Source: Pelagadaptatus aseana (lineage in GTDB: Bacteria; Pseudomonadota; Gammaproteobacteria; Pseudomonadales; Cellvibrionaceae). From it: a stretch of 64,000 bases of DNA. Position numbers and translations under genes: made by a program. Where the stretch lies: contig BAABNI010000013.1 of NCBI GenBank assembly GCA_040365065.1, forward strand, positions 47,000-110,999. Reading direction: 5' to 3'. How positions within the stretch are numbered: the stretch's first letter is position 1; every line of letters starts with the position of its first letter. Shown one piece after another: positions 8,875 through 17,413 of this stretch. The notes under the pieces were generated by a model that saw only the letters and a program-made list of their open reading frames with translations, was not told the origin of the DNA and searched no databases.

Positions 8875-10590
8875 CTAGACCGGTTCTGTTTCCGACTCGC
8901 TGTCATAGCTGGCGACACAGGCACGATCGCGCCCGGAATGCTTGGCGCGATACAGCGCCGTATCGGCCGCGTTGATAAAGTCAGACGCCGACTGCACCGG
9001 GCTCCACTGAGCCACGCCGGCACTGGAGGTAATGCCGATGACTTTGCCATCGATACAAATCTCCACTTCCCGAATGGCAGCCAACAGTCTCTGCGCCAAC
9101 TCCAGGGCACCGATCAGCGGTGTATTGGGTAACAACAGACAGAACTCTTCACCGCCATAACGGGCGGCAATATCCGTCTGCCGGGCCAGACGTTCGATCT
9201 CTGCCGCAACCGCTTCCAGTACCTGATCGCCGACACCGTGACCGTAGTGATCATTGATGTGTTTGAAGTGATCCAGATCGAGCATCAGCAGTGACAGCGG
9301 TTCACCATAGCGCTGACTGCGACCGACCTCCCGATTCATCAACTCAATCAGGGTTCGATGGTTATAAAGCCCGGTCAGGCCGTCGTGCTGAGACTGATCC
9401 TCGTAATAATCCTTCAATTGCTGCAACTGTGCGGTGCGTTTTTCCACCATGGCCTGCAATCGGGTAACCGCCAGCCGCAAGCCAAAGAACAACAGCAACT
9501 CAATGATCACAAAACCGACCAGCGCAATCTGAATATTGGCCCGCAAATGCTCCCGGGTCAGTTCCACCTGCTGGGTAATGTCGGTCACAATCACCACGGC
9601 GCCGACAGAGTCTTCAACGGCATCAAGAGAGTCTTCAACGGCACCCAAAGAGCCTCCTCGCCCCTCAGCCCGGTGTTCACTGTAATAGTCAGACAGAGGA
9701 ATCCGGATAATGGCGTACTCGCGCTCCTGATGCAGACGGCGGGTCACTGTCGGTCCATGCCCGTCAGCTGACAATCCCTGACAGGATTGCAGCACCTCAA
9801 CCGCCAAAAGGGACGACGCGGCTTCCACAAAACAAGGCGAGCCCGGCAACAGACGTTTCAGTTTGGATTCGATAAACTCTGGCCACATAATGCCCTGAAC
9901 GTGGTCTTCGTTCAGCAGCACCACACTCTCTACCCCGGCACGCTGTTTGAGCTTTTGCAGAACCGTTTTATATGAGGTACCTACCTCCAGCACCCCCACC
10001 AACTCCTGCTCCCCGGAGCGCTCGGCTACAATCGGTACCGTGCCTCTCAAACCGGAATAGACCCGGCCGGTTTCAAAACCGGTTTTGGATTGCTGATCGG
10101 CATAGGTATCGACAATGATGTGGCGAACATCGTCCATACGATCGCCAAACTTGCCGGGCTTGTGCACCCGCAGAAAACTCAGGGATCCCGGCCCCAGATG
10201 AAAGTGCAGCTGGCGCGCATCAAAGCGCTCCATCAGGTTATTCCAGCTCGGCGCCACCTTCTGATAAAGTCGTTGCCGCACCTCTGCCGCCTGCGCTCCG
10301 CCGGCGCCACCGCCCTCTTGCGCCACCGCATCACGACCCTGCAAAAACAACTGCTGCACCTCCCGATCACTGCCAATAAAACTGGCCAGTTGCAGCATGT
10401 TTTCATACACCAGTGACTGGGTCAGATTCAGAGAGCGCTCAAAGTTAACCGCCTGTTTGCGCAGACTGGTTTCAAGAGAATCCTGATCCGCACGATAGTT
10501 GATCGTGACAAAAATAAGATCACTGATGACGATGATGGCCGTTAAAATTAAAAACAGCCGCTTAATGCTTTTTTGCATGTACCAATACAT
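8875..10590 (-). CDS. Membrane diguanylate cyclase with periplasmic sensor
   Basis: The product (about 571 residues) has a membrane helix near residues 12-30, a large periplasmic region of about 310 residues of the Cache type, a second helix (VGFVIIELLLFFG), a short coiled linker and a C-terminal GGDEF domain. The active-site loop reads YGGEEFCLLLPNT, a functional GGEEF variant, preceded by DLDHFKHINDHYGHGVGDQVL. It should make cyclic di-GMP in response to an extracytoplasmic signal. I take the ATG at 10590; 10578 is an alternative. Just before the second helix there is an in-frame imperfect duplication (SLGAVEDSLDAVEDSVGAV) caused by a repeated GAGTCTTCAACGGC stretch in the DNA at 9607-9641. 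Confidence 0.88.
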   Translation of the reverse strand: MYWYMQKSIKRLFLILTAIIVISDLIFVTINYRADQDSLETSLRKQAVNFERSLNLTQSLVYENMLQLASFIGSDREVQQLFLQGRDAVAQEGGGAGGAQAAEVRQRLYQKVAPSWNNLMERFDARQLHFHLGPGSLSFLRVHKPGKFGDRMDDVRHIIVDTYADQQSKTGFETGRVYSGLRGTVPIVAERSGEQELVGVLEVGTSYKTVLQKLKQRAGVESVVLLNEDHVQGIMWPEFIESKLKRLLPGSPCFVEAASSLLAVEVLQSCQGLSADGHGPTVTRRLHQEREYAIIRIPLSDYYSEHRAEGRGGSLGAVEDSLDAVEDSVGAVVIVTDITQQVELTREHLRANIQIALVGFVIIELLLFFGLRLAVTRLQAMVEKRTAQLQQLKDYYEDQSQHDGLTGLYNHRTLIELMNREVGRSQRYGEPLSLLMLDLDHFKHINDHYGHGVGDQVLEAVAAEIERLARQTDIAARYGGEEFCLLLPNTPLIGALELAQRLLAAIREVEICIDGKVIGITSSAGVAQWSPVQSASDFINAADTALYRAKHSGRDRACVASYDSESETEPV

Positions 10591-10652
10591 CCCGGTGTTG
10601 CTGTGCAAGCATCCTGCTCGGTAGGGGCGCTCCCTGCCTACAATTTCAGTAT

Positions 10653-10708
10653 GTGCCTGGCACAGGCACAAAAAAAGCCGCGTAACTCAAGAGTCACGCG
10701 GCTTTTTT
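10653..10708 (-). terminator. Rho-independent terminator of the acyl-CoA dehydrogenase operon, with adjacent hairpin
   Basis: Arms GCCGCGT (10677-10683) and ACGCGGC (10696-10702) are flanked by A and T runs on both strands, so the stem can act in either direction. Next to it is a perfect hairpin of GTGCCTG and CAGGCAC with a 3-base loop at 10653-10669. The pair lies just past the stop of the acyl-CoA dehydrogenase gene. Confidence 0.85.
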
Positions 10709-10740
10709 CACTAGATTACGGCTTCTTGATCCAGATCAGA

Positions 10741-11889
10741 TCAACTCAGCACAGAGCGGCTAATCAGCTCTTTCATAATCTCGGAAGTACCACCGTAGAT
10801 GCGTTGAATACGGGCATCAACAAAAGCGCGGGATACACCGTATTCCTGCATGTAGCCATAGCCGCCGTGTAGCTGCAGACAGCCATCGGCAACGCGGCCC
10901 TGCATTTCGGTACAGGACAGTTTGGCCATGCTCACTGTCGCCACATCCAGATCGCCGGTCATAAAGTTGCGCAGACACTCGTCCACAAAGGCGCGATGGA
11001 CGCGCACTTCGGTGGCCATCTCCGCCATCTTGAACTTGGTATTTTGCAATTTGGCAATTGGCGCACCAAAGGCCTGACGCTCATTGACGTAATCCTTGGT
11101 GAACGCCAGACAACCTTCAGAGGCCGCAACCGCACCAATCGCCAGTGCCAGACGCTCGCGCTGCAACTCGCCCATCAGCACCGCAAAACCGGCATCCAAT
11201 TTACCCAGAATGGCGGATTCATGAACACGCACATCTTCAAAGAACAGCTCGGAAGTATCACTGGCGTGCAGACCGATTTTTTCCAGATTGCGACCGCGGG
11301 TTACGCCCGGAGCATTGGCGTCCACTAAGAACAGGGTGGTGCCCTTGGCGCCCGGCACGTCCAGATTGGTCTTGGTGACCAGAATGATCACATCGCAGTG
11401 TTGACCATTGGTGATAAAGGTCTTGCTGCCGTTGATCACATACTCATCGCCGTCTTTCTTGGCGGTGGTGCGCACACCCTGCAAGTCAGATCCGGCACCC
11501 GGCTCGGTCATGGCGATGGCACCAATGCACTCACCGGTAACCATTTTCGGCAAGTATTTCTGCTTCTGTTCTTCGCTGCCGTTGTTGAGAATGTAATGGG
11601 CACAAATGTCGGAGTGAACCATCATTGAGCCACCCAGCCCACCGAGATTGGCGCGACAGAATTCCTCGGCAACCACCATGGAAAACTCAAAGCTGGAACC
11701 AAAACCGCCGTACTCTTCCGGAATATCTACCGCCAGAAAGCCCTGCTCACCCAGCTGATTCCAAACTTCGCGGGGAACGATTTCAGCCTTTTCCCAGGCT
11801 TCGTAATTGGGCACGATCTGCTCGTCAACGTAGCGTTTGACGTTATCGCGAAACAGTTCCAGTTCACTGGCGTCTGCAAATTGAGTCAT
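10741..11889 (-). CDS. Acyl-CoA dehydrogenase
   Basis: This 382-residue flavoprotein has the family signatures GAIAMTEPGAGSDLQGVRT (FAD/substrate loop) and the C-terminal LHGGYGYMQEYGVSRAFVDAR block with RIYGGTSEIMK. Length is typical. It should catalyse the first oxidation of a beta-oxidation round, passing electrons to ETF. The catalytic base in the usual position cannot be fixed by eye. It is the last gene of a minus-strand run that also encodes two MaoC-fold proteins and an SCP-x-type thiolase; the spacing to the MaoC gene is 17 bases, indicating an operon. Chain-length or ring substrate is unknown. Confidence 0.92.
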   Translation of the reverse strand: MTQFADASELELFRDNVKRYVDEQIVPNYEAWEKAEIVPREVWNQLGEQGFLAVDIPEEYGGFGSSFEFSMVVAEEFCRANLGGLGGSMMVHSDICAHYILNNGSEEQKQKYLPKMVTGECIGAIAMTEPGAGSDLQGVRTTAKKDGDEYVINGSKTFITNGQHCDVIILVTKTNLDVPGAKGTTLFLVDANAPGVTRGRNLEKIGLHASDTSELFFEDVRVHESAILGKLDAGFAVLMGELQRERLALAIGAVAASEGCLAFTKDYVNERQAFGAPIAKLQNTKFKMAEMATEVRVHRAFVDECLRNFMTGDLDVATVSMAKLSCTEMQGRVADGCLQLHGGYGYMQEYGVSRAFVDARIQRIYGGTSEIMKELISRSVLS

Positions 11890-11906
11890 AACAACCTCTC
11901 TAAAAA

Positions 11907-12329
11907 TTAAACCGCCACCAAAGCTTCACCCACCAGAGTCTGGGTGCCGTCAGCTTTAGCCGCCTGAATTTCACAACGAGCAATGGTTTCACCGTTTTGC
12001 TCGATCATTTCAACCACCTTGCCGGAGCAGGTAATCACATCCGCCAGCTGGGTAATCGCCGCAAATTTGTTGCTGAAGCGACGCAGCTTGGCCTGAGACT
12101 GCCAGTTGGTCAGCATGCGTCCCAGATACGCCATGGACAGCATGCCGTGGGCAAATACGTCTGGCATACCGGCTTTCTTGGCGAAGTCGATGTCGATATG
12201 AATCGGATTGTGGTCACCGGACGCACCGGCAAACAACGCCAGGGTGGTACGGTTGATGGGTGGCAATTCCAAAGACGGAATTTCAGTACCTACTCCAATC
12301 TTGTCTGAGCTCAAGGCTGTATCTGACAT
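11907..12329 (-). CDS. MaoC-family hydratase, catalytic-type subunit
   Basis: The 140-residue hot-dog protein contains GDHNPIHID, the complete Asp-x4-His hydratase-2 motif, followed by AHGMLSMAYLG. Proteins of this size act as (R)-specific enoyl-CoA hydratases, either as homodimers or as the catalytic half of a heteromer. The neighbouring gene encodes a second hot-dog protein that lacks this Asp-His pair, so a two-subunit enzyme is likely (inference, by analogy with ChsH1-ChsH2 type hydratases). A CGGAG ribosome site lies about 10 bases before the ATG. Confidence 0.88.
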   Translation of the reverse strand: MSDTALSSDKIGVGTEIPSLELPPINRTTLALFAGASGDHNPIHIDIDFAKKAGMPDVFAHGMLSMAYLGRMLTNWQSQAKLRRFSNKFAAITQLADVITCSGKVVEMIEQNGETIARCEIQAAKADGTQTLVGEALVAV

Positions 12330-12347
12330 AACTAATACTCCGTAGAA

Positions 12348-12788
12348 TCAATTGCGGTAAACGATGGTTTGCTGGGCTTTGCCCACCAACTCACCGTCTT
12401 GATTGGTGTAGGCGCTTTCCAGCACGATAAACTCCAGTGCGCCGCCTTTCTTGTCGAACATATCCAGAATCTTGCTGGTCTGGGTAATGGTGTCGCCGGC
12501 GTAGATCTGGCCGATGTATTCGAAGTCCTGGGCACCGTGCAACACGCGGCCCAGATCCATTTCCAACAGGCTCAGCATGGGCAGGAATTCAGGCGCATCC
12601 AGATCCACCGACATCATAAACGTCGGCGGCGCAGGCAGTGCTTTAAAACCGGCTGCGCGAGCGGCCTCTTCGTCGGTGTAAACCGGGTTGGTTTCACCAA
12701 TGGCCTTGGCAAAAAACTTCAGGCGACCCTTTTCAATATCCACGGAAAACGAGGGAAACTCGTGACCGATTTTGCTGCGATCTAACAT
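12348..12788 (-). CDS. FAS1-like/MaoC N-terminal dehydratase domain protein, probable non-catalytic partner
   Basis: The protein of about 146 residues belongs to the MaoC dehydratase N-terminal (FAS1-like) family: LKFFAKAIGETNPVYTDEEAA near the start and RVLHGAQDFEYIGQIYAGD in the middle. In the place of the D-x4-H dyad it has ETNPVY, so the usual catalytic Asp and His are both missing. It sits 18 bases upstream of the catalytic MaoC gene, which supports a heterodimer. ATG 12788 is preferred to a TTG two codons upstream. Confidence 0.85.
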   Translation of the reverse strand: MLDRSKIGHEFPSFSVDIEKGRLKFFAKAIGETNPVYTDEEAARAAGFKALPAPPTFMMSVDLDAPEFLPMLSLLEMDLGRVLHGAQDFEYIGQIYAGDTITQTSKILDMFDKKGGALEFIVLESAYTNQDGELVGKAQQTIVYRN

Positions 12789-12810
12789 AATCAAAATTCT
12801 CTAATTCCGG

Positions 12811-12892
12811 GTCATTGCGAAGAATGAAATGATGAAGCAATCTCCTGACGGATAGTCCTGATACAAAAGATTGCTTCGTGGATCGCAATGAC
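12811..12892 (+). repeat. Palindromic MITE-like repeat (GTCATTGCGA family)
   Basis: The element starts with GTCATTGCGA (12811-12820) and ends with its reverse complement TCGCAATGAC (12883-12892). An inner pair GAAGCAATCT and AGATTGCTTC adds to the stem. It lies in the gap between the thiolase gene and the MaoC partner gene and has no coding capacity. Repeats with these ends are widespread in unrelated bacterial genomes; mobility by an external transposase is an inference. Confidence 0.8.
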
Positions 12893-12908
12893 GAATTAAT
12901 CGATAGAC

Positions 12909-14081
12909 TTAAACTGCCTTGTACATGGTGACAACCGCTGCACCACCCAGACCCAGGTTGTGCTGCAGCGCCACTTTGGCACCTTGAACCTGACGCTTGT
13001 CAGCGGTACCGCGCAGCTGATGAACCAGCTCGTAGCACTGAGCCAGACCGGTGGCACCCAGCGGGTGGCCCTTGGACATCAGACCACCGGACGGGTTAAC
13101 CACAAACTTACCGCCGTAGGTGTTGTCGCCGTCAGCAACAAACTTAGTGGCTTCACCTTCGCCACACAGGCCCAGACCTTCGTAGGTGATAACTTCGTTG
13201 GTGGTAAAGCAATCGTGCAGTTCAACCACGTCAACTTCTTCCACGCCGATACCGGCCTGCTCGGTTACTGAAGCAATAGCGCGCTGGGTCATACCGGCAC
13301 CGACCAAGGCAATGGGATCAACCCAGGTATCAGGAGTATCGGTAGTCATGGCCTGACCCACGATCTCAACACCGTTGCTGATGCCGTGTTTCTTGGCGAA
13401 AGCTTCGCTGACAATTACCGCAGCACCGGCACCACAGGTAGGCGGACAGCACATAAAGCGGGTCAGGTAGTCCATGTAAACCACTTTCGCGTCCAGTACT
13501 TCCTGCTCGGTCAGCGGTGTGTTCAGCAGCGAGTAGGGATTGTTCAGAGCGTGGTTACGGGTCTTAACGGAAACCTTGGCGAACAGATCGGAAGTGGCAC
13601 CGTACTTTTCCATATAGTAGTGACCGGCGGCACCGAAGCAGCGCAATGCCAGAGGCGCATCCGGGTAGCCTTTGTCATCCAGTACTTTCAGGAAACCATC
13701 AAACGGTGACTCGCGATCGTCCCAGTGAGAACCCAGCGCACCGGGCTGCATTTCTTCAAAACCAAACGCCAAAGCACACTCAACCGCACCGGACTGCACC
13801 GCCTGACGGGCCAGGAACAGTGCAGAAGAACCGGTAGAACAGTTGTTGTTGACGTTTACAAACGGCATGCCCACCTGAAAAGCATCGTACAGGGCGTGCT
13901 GGCCACAACAGGAGTCACCGTAAACGTAACCACCGAAGGCCTGCTCAATCAGTTTGGGATCGATACCGGCTTCCTTTACAGCACCTTTAATAGCCGTGGA
14001 CGCCATCACGCGATACGGCTCGGACTGACCCGGCTTGGCGAATTTGACCATATCGACGCCGGCAACAATTGCTTTACTCAT
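12909..14081 (-). CDS. SCP-x/Ltp-type thiolase (lipid-transfer protein family)
   Basis: The 390-residue protein has the thiolase fold with nucleophile Cys in VNNNCSTGSSAL (near residue 85), the HDCF motif and GHPLGATG carrying the catalytic His. The second cysteine block of classical thiolases is replaced by QHNLGLGGAAVV, the pattern of the SCP-x/Ltp branch. It should perform the thiolytic (or retro-aldol, as in Ltp2) last step for the acyl-CoA made by the neighbouring genes. AGGAG lies 7 bases before the ATG at 14081. It is first in the minus-strand operon; its start faces a divergent SDR gene across about 280 bases. Confidence 0.9.
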   Translation of the reverse strand: MSKAIVAGVDMVKFAKPGQSEPYRVMASTAIKGAVKEAGIDPKLIEQAFGGYVYGDSCCGQHALYDAFQVGMPFVNVNNNCSTGSSALFLARQAVQSGAVECALAFGFEEMQPGALGSHWDDRESPFDGFLKVLDDKGYPDAPLALRCFGAAGHYYMEKYGATSDLFAKVSVKTRNHALNNPYSLLNTPLTEQEVLDAKVVYMDYLTRFMCCPPTCGAGAAVIVSEAFAKKHGISNGVEIVGQAMTTDTPDTWVDPIALVGAGMTQRAIASVTEQAGIGVEEVDVVELHDCFTTNEVITYEGLGLCGEGEATKFVADGDNTYGGKFVVNPSGGLMSKGHPLGATGLAQCYELVHQLRGTADKRQVQGAKVALQHNLGLGGAAVVTMYKAV

Positions 14082-14359
14082 TTCCAATCTCCTGTCTTGA
14101 GAAACTTGGCCCGGGGTTATCCCGCAGCGATGGCAACACTATGCGCCAGCGTCGAAATGGAATGAATGTGCGGAAATAACAAGCGACTTGTCGAATTTGC
14201 TCGTTTTAAAAAGCTGATACATTTAGACAATTTCAAAGGTAATACCAGAACATTCCCTCCCTGTTTAACTCCATGCAGAATGGCCTCGTTCTAACCGGCA
14301 AGCCCAATGGCGCCGGTATTAATTCGCAAATATTCCCCAGAAAATCGAAGGAGATCAGG

Positions 14360-15124
14360 ATGGAATTGCAAGGTAAGGTTGTTGCCATCACCGGTGGTGG
14401 TAAAGGTATTGGTCGTTCTATTGCGGTACGTCTGGCCAAGCAAGGGGTCAAACTGGCGCTGCTGGATTTGGACGATGCCGCCATGGCTGAAACCGTTCAG
14501 CTGGTTGCTGACGCCGGTTCTGAAGCACGCCCGTACAACTGTAACGTTGCTGACGAAGCCACTGTTGAAGCCACCTTTAATCAGATCGTTGCCGATTTCG
14601 GCGCCATCCACGGTCTGGTAAACAACGCTGGCATTTTGCGTGACGCCACTCTGATCAAGGTAAAAGACGGCAAGGTCGTTAAGAAAATGACTGGCGACAA
14701 CTACAGCCTGGTGGTTGACGTTCACATGAAAGGCGCCTTCCTGTGTGCCCGTGAAGCCGCTGCCCACATGGTAGAAGGTGGTGTGGAAGAAGGCGTTATC
14801 ATCAATATGGCCTCCATCGCTTATCACGGCAACTTCGGCCAATCCAACTACTCCGCCGCCAAAGCCGGTATCGTTGCTCAGAGCAAAGTATGGGCGAAAG
14901 AGCTGGGTCGCTATAACATCCGCTCCATGGCCATTGCTCCAGGCACCATCGAGACCGACCTGCTGCGCACCATGCCTCCGGAGGCACTGGACAAGCTCGC
15001 TGCCATGGTTCCCCTCAAGCGCATCGGTGACGTGGACAACATCGCCCAGACCGTGCAGCACATTCTGGAAAACAATTACCTGTCCGGCGATGTGATTGAA
15101 GTATCCGGTGCTGTGACTCTGTAA
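14360..15124 (+). CDS. SDR-family 3-hydroxyacyl-CoA dehydrogenase-like oxidoreductase
   Basis: This 254-residue short-chain dehydrogenase has the cofactor loop GGGKGIGR, the NNAG motif and the catalytic Ser (INMAS), Tyr and Lys (YSAAK). An acidic Asp (LLDLDD) after strand 2 suggests NAD rather than NADP. The ATG at 14360 follows AAGGAG by 6 bases; upstream ATGs in the frame lack this. It is divergent from the thiolase operon, and its likely role is oxidation of the (R)-3-hydroxyacyl-CoA made by the MaoC hydratase. That role is an inference from context. A strong terminator follows at 15192. Confidence 0.9.
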   Translation: MELQGKVVAITGGGKGIGRSIAVRLAKQGVKLALLDLDDAAMAETVQLVADAGSEARPYNCNVADEATVEATFNQIVADFGAIHGLVNNAGILRDATLIKVKDGKVVKKMTGDNYSLVVDVHMKGAFLCAREAAAHMVEGGVEEGVIINMASIAYHGNFGQSNYSAAKAGIVAQSKVWAKELGRYNIRSMAIAPGTIETDLLRTMPPEALDKLAAMVPLKRIGDVDNIAQTVQHILENNYLSGDVIEVSGAVTL

Positions 15125-15191
15125 CCGAGTCCCTTACCTGAGCACTCTCGGTTGCTTGCCATTCGACTGTTTGCCATCGACCGAGAAACCA

Positions 15192-15221
15192 AAGGCGCAC
15201 GCTTCAACGTGCGCCTTTTTT
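15192..15221 (+). terminator. Rho-independent terminator after the SDR gene
   Basis: Arms GGCGCACG (15194-15201) and CGTGCGCC (15208-15215) with a 6-base loop are followed by six T residues; AAA precedes the stem, so weak activity for the opposite strand is possible. Confidence 0.9.
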
Positions 15222-15238
15222 ATTTACAGGGATGTAAT

Positions 15239-15286
15239 GGCAGTTATTTGCTCCTGCAATAACTGCACTTCCACCATCCATGGTGG
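15239..15286 (+). repeat. Double-hairpin repeat, copy A
   Basis: Two hairpins in a row. The first pairs GCAGTTATTTGC with GCAATAACTGC around loop TCCT, with one bulged T. The second pairs CCACCA with TGGTGG around loop TCCA (15271-15286). The first 29 bases are identical to copy B at 63809. It lies between the SDR terminator and the 3' end of the SbmA-like gene. Confidence 0.85.
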
Positions 15287-15350
15287 TCGTATCTCGCGAG
15301 AGGCAGGAAGCCGGCAGCGACGATTCCCTCAGTGGCAACAGCAACCGATA

Positions 15351-16352
15351 TCAGGCGCTGGTTCCAAGCTCGTGACTGTCGTCGGCCCCGATCTGCTTTT
15401 CAAAGGCATTCAGTCGCTTATAGATCGACATCAGCTCGACGATCGTAGCCCAGGAATGCACCAGATACTGGAAGGAATCCTCCACCTTGCTGAACGCCCG
15501 AATCACTTGTTGCAGCACACCCAGGGTGATGGCACCGGCGACAATGGTGGGCGCCATCGCAATGTAGGGAATGATCACCGAGAACTGAATGTAGGACCAC
15601 TTGGCGATATCGAAATACAGGTAATGCTTGTAGAGGTTGAAGTAATTCTTGCGAACATTGCCATAGAGCTCGCGAACTGTGGGAGGATCGGCACGATTGG
15701 CCTGATCTTCACCGAGCACCAGTTCTTTGCGGTACGCCGCCTCCACCATCTGGTTCTTGAATTCCAAACCGGGCAACTTGATGCCGACAATGGCCAGCAG
15801 CACCGTGCCAAAGGTGGCCGATACGATGGCCACAAACACCAGCGCCTGATCCACGGCACCAATCCAGGGCAGCTCCGTCACATGTTCACTGAGCCCCCAC
15901 AGGATGGGCAAAAAGGCAATGAGGGTCATCACCGAGCGAATAAAGGCCACGCCCAGCCCCTCCATGATTTTGGCAAACCGCATGGTGTCTTCCTGCACCC
16001 GCTGCGCGGCGCCTTCAATATGCCGAATTCCGGGCCAATTTTGCATATAGTAATCGTTCATGGCGGTACGCCAGCGGAACACATAGTGACGAATGTAGAA
16101 CTCCAGAATCACCGCCACCACGATGTAGGTACCGGCAATACCGGCAAAGGTGAGCAGATAACCCAGAAATTCCTCAAAGGTCACGACGCCGGGCTCCGTC
16201 AGCGCCTTTTGAATGGTGTCGTAGAAGCCACCGAACCACTCATTGATTTTGACGTCCAACTGCACCTTGTACCAGGTCACACCGAAAATGATGATGGTGC
16301 CGAGCAAAGACCAGTGGAGCCATTTTTTATTCAGAAAGAAGGATTTAAACAT
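15351..16352 (-). CDS. sbmA: SbmA/BacA-family peptide transporter
   Basis: The 333-residue membrane protein matches the SbmA/BacA family: an N-terminal helix, KINEWFGGFYDTIQKAL, the WRTAMNDYYMQNW and IEGAAQRVQEDTMRFA motifs that resemble the ABC-D/SLiPT membrane domain, then several helices to VHSWATIVELMSIYKRL. There is no nucleotide-binding domain, as expected for this proton-driven family, which imports antimicrobial peptides, bleomycin and related compounds. E. coli SbmA is about 406 residues, so this is a shorter member. The start has no strong ribosome site. It is transcribed alone. Confidence 0.85.
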   Translation of the reverse strand: MFKSFFLNKKWLHWSLLGTIIIFGVTWYKVQLDVKINEWFGGFYDTIQKALTEPGVVTFEEFLGYLLTFAGIAGTYIVVAVILEFYIRHYVFRWRTAMNDYYMQNWPGIRHIEGAAQRVQEDTMRFAKIMEGLGVAFIRSVMTLIAFLPILWGLSEHVTELPWIGAVDQALVFVAIVSATFGTVLLAIVGIKLPGLEFKNQMVEAAYRKELVLGEDQANRADPPTVRELYGNVRKNYFNLYKHYLYFDIAKWSYIQFSVIIPYIAMAPTIVAGAITLGVLQQVIRAFSKVEDSFQYLVHSWATIVELMSIYKRLNAFEKQIGADDSHELGTSA

Positions 16353-16597
16353 CGGGGAAGTTCTTATTTATAATTCCATGGGGTTTATTGATCACGCTAT
16401 TGCAATACCTGCCCCGCCAACCATAACAAATTTTCCCTGATATTTAAGGATTCTCAGCAAGCCCTGCTTAACCGGGAAACATTCAACTCAGGCGTTTTTT
16501 AAATAACAACGGCCTTCCACCTTGCCAACAGTCCATAGGGCATGGCAGGTGCTATGCTAAAGTTTCTGAAACAGCGCGAGCAACACTTTCCATCTCC

Positions 16598-17347
16598 ATG
16601 AAAAAAATACTGACGTTTTTGATACTGATCAGCCTGACATCCCAAGGCTTGGCTGACACATTCAAAAACACGGCCCGATATATTGCCGAAGAAGGGGCGT
16701 GGCCTTACATAATTAACGACGCGACTGGTATTTATGGTGTTTTGCCGGATTCAGTCTACGCGATCATGGCCTCGGCCGGCGTAGAAGTTTATGCTCAAAC
16801 AGCCCCCAACCTCAGAAAAATATCTGAACTATTCAAACAAAAGGCCGACATAGCCACGATTCTCCTTGGCTATAAAGACATTGCAAAATCCGATTATCCG
16901 CCGTCCATGCATCTGTGCCCCGAACCAATATTGATGGTTGATGTGCACGCCGTATGGCACCCTGATTCGAATATCGACCCACACAAGACATACAATCTGG
17001 ACAACTTCAAAGTGGGCGTGGTTAAGGTCTCACCCAAAGATCTGGTCACCCACAGAAAAGACAAGAGAATCGAATTCATCAACATAGAACTGATGGTTAA
17101 AAACCTTCTGGCCAAGCGGGTCGATGCCATCCTCATGAATGGCCGACACGCTCAGGCTCTGGCCAAACGACTGGGCGCAAAACAAGACGTCGTTCCCGGT
17201 CAACGGGTATTAACCATGCCCATTCATTTGATCGTGGGAAAACACTGGTTGAATCAAACAGCCGCGTTGGATCATCTGTGTGGCCAGATTGTTGAACTGA
17301 AAAAAAACAACACGTTTACAACCATCGAAGACAGCTACTTTCAATAA
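16598..17347 (+). CDS. Periplasmic binding-protein-like exported protein, orphan
   Basis: The 249-residue product has a signal peptide (MKKILTFLILISLTSQGLA with cleavage near residue 19) and a divergent type-2 periplasmic binding fold. Only the general layout supports this: KISELFKQKADIATILLG and MVKNLLAKRVDAILMNGR, the two segments that follow the alternating lobes in family-3-like proteins. The LLAKRVDAI stretch resembles LLAKRVAGV of the binding protein at 1800. No transporter genes adjoin it. A CTATGCTAAA box at 16552-16561 just upstream looks like a sigma-S type minus 10 but has no matching minus 35. Function unknown. Confidence 0.6.
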   Translation: MKKILTFLILISLTSQGLADTFKNTARYIAEEGAWPYIINDATGIYGVLPDSVYAIMASAGVEVYAQTAPNLRKISELFKQKADIATILLGYKDIAKSDYPPSMHLCPEPILMVDVHAVWHPDSNIDPHKTYNLDNFKVGVVKVSPKDLVTHRKDKRIEFINIELMVKNLLAKRVDAILMNGRHAQALAKRLGAKQDVVPGQRVLTMPIHLIVGKHWLNQTAALDHLCGQIVELKKNNTFTTIEDSYFQ

Positions 17348-17413
17348 ACATCCACCTGCAACCAAATCCGTCTTCAATTAAAAACTACTGTCCATGAACA
17401 GCCATCGTAGGAT

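Noticed and set aside
15156..16373. 405-codon plus-strand frame over the SbmA-like gene
   Set aside because: The minus strand encodes a clear SbmA; the plus product is His/Gln-rich with no motif.
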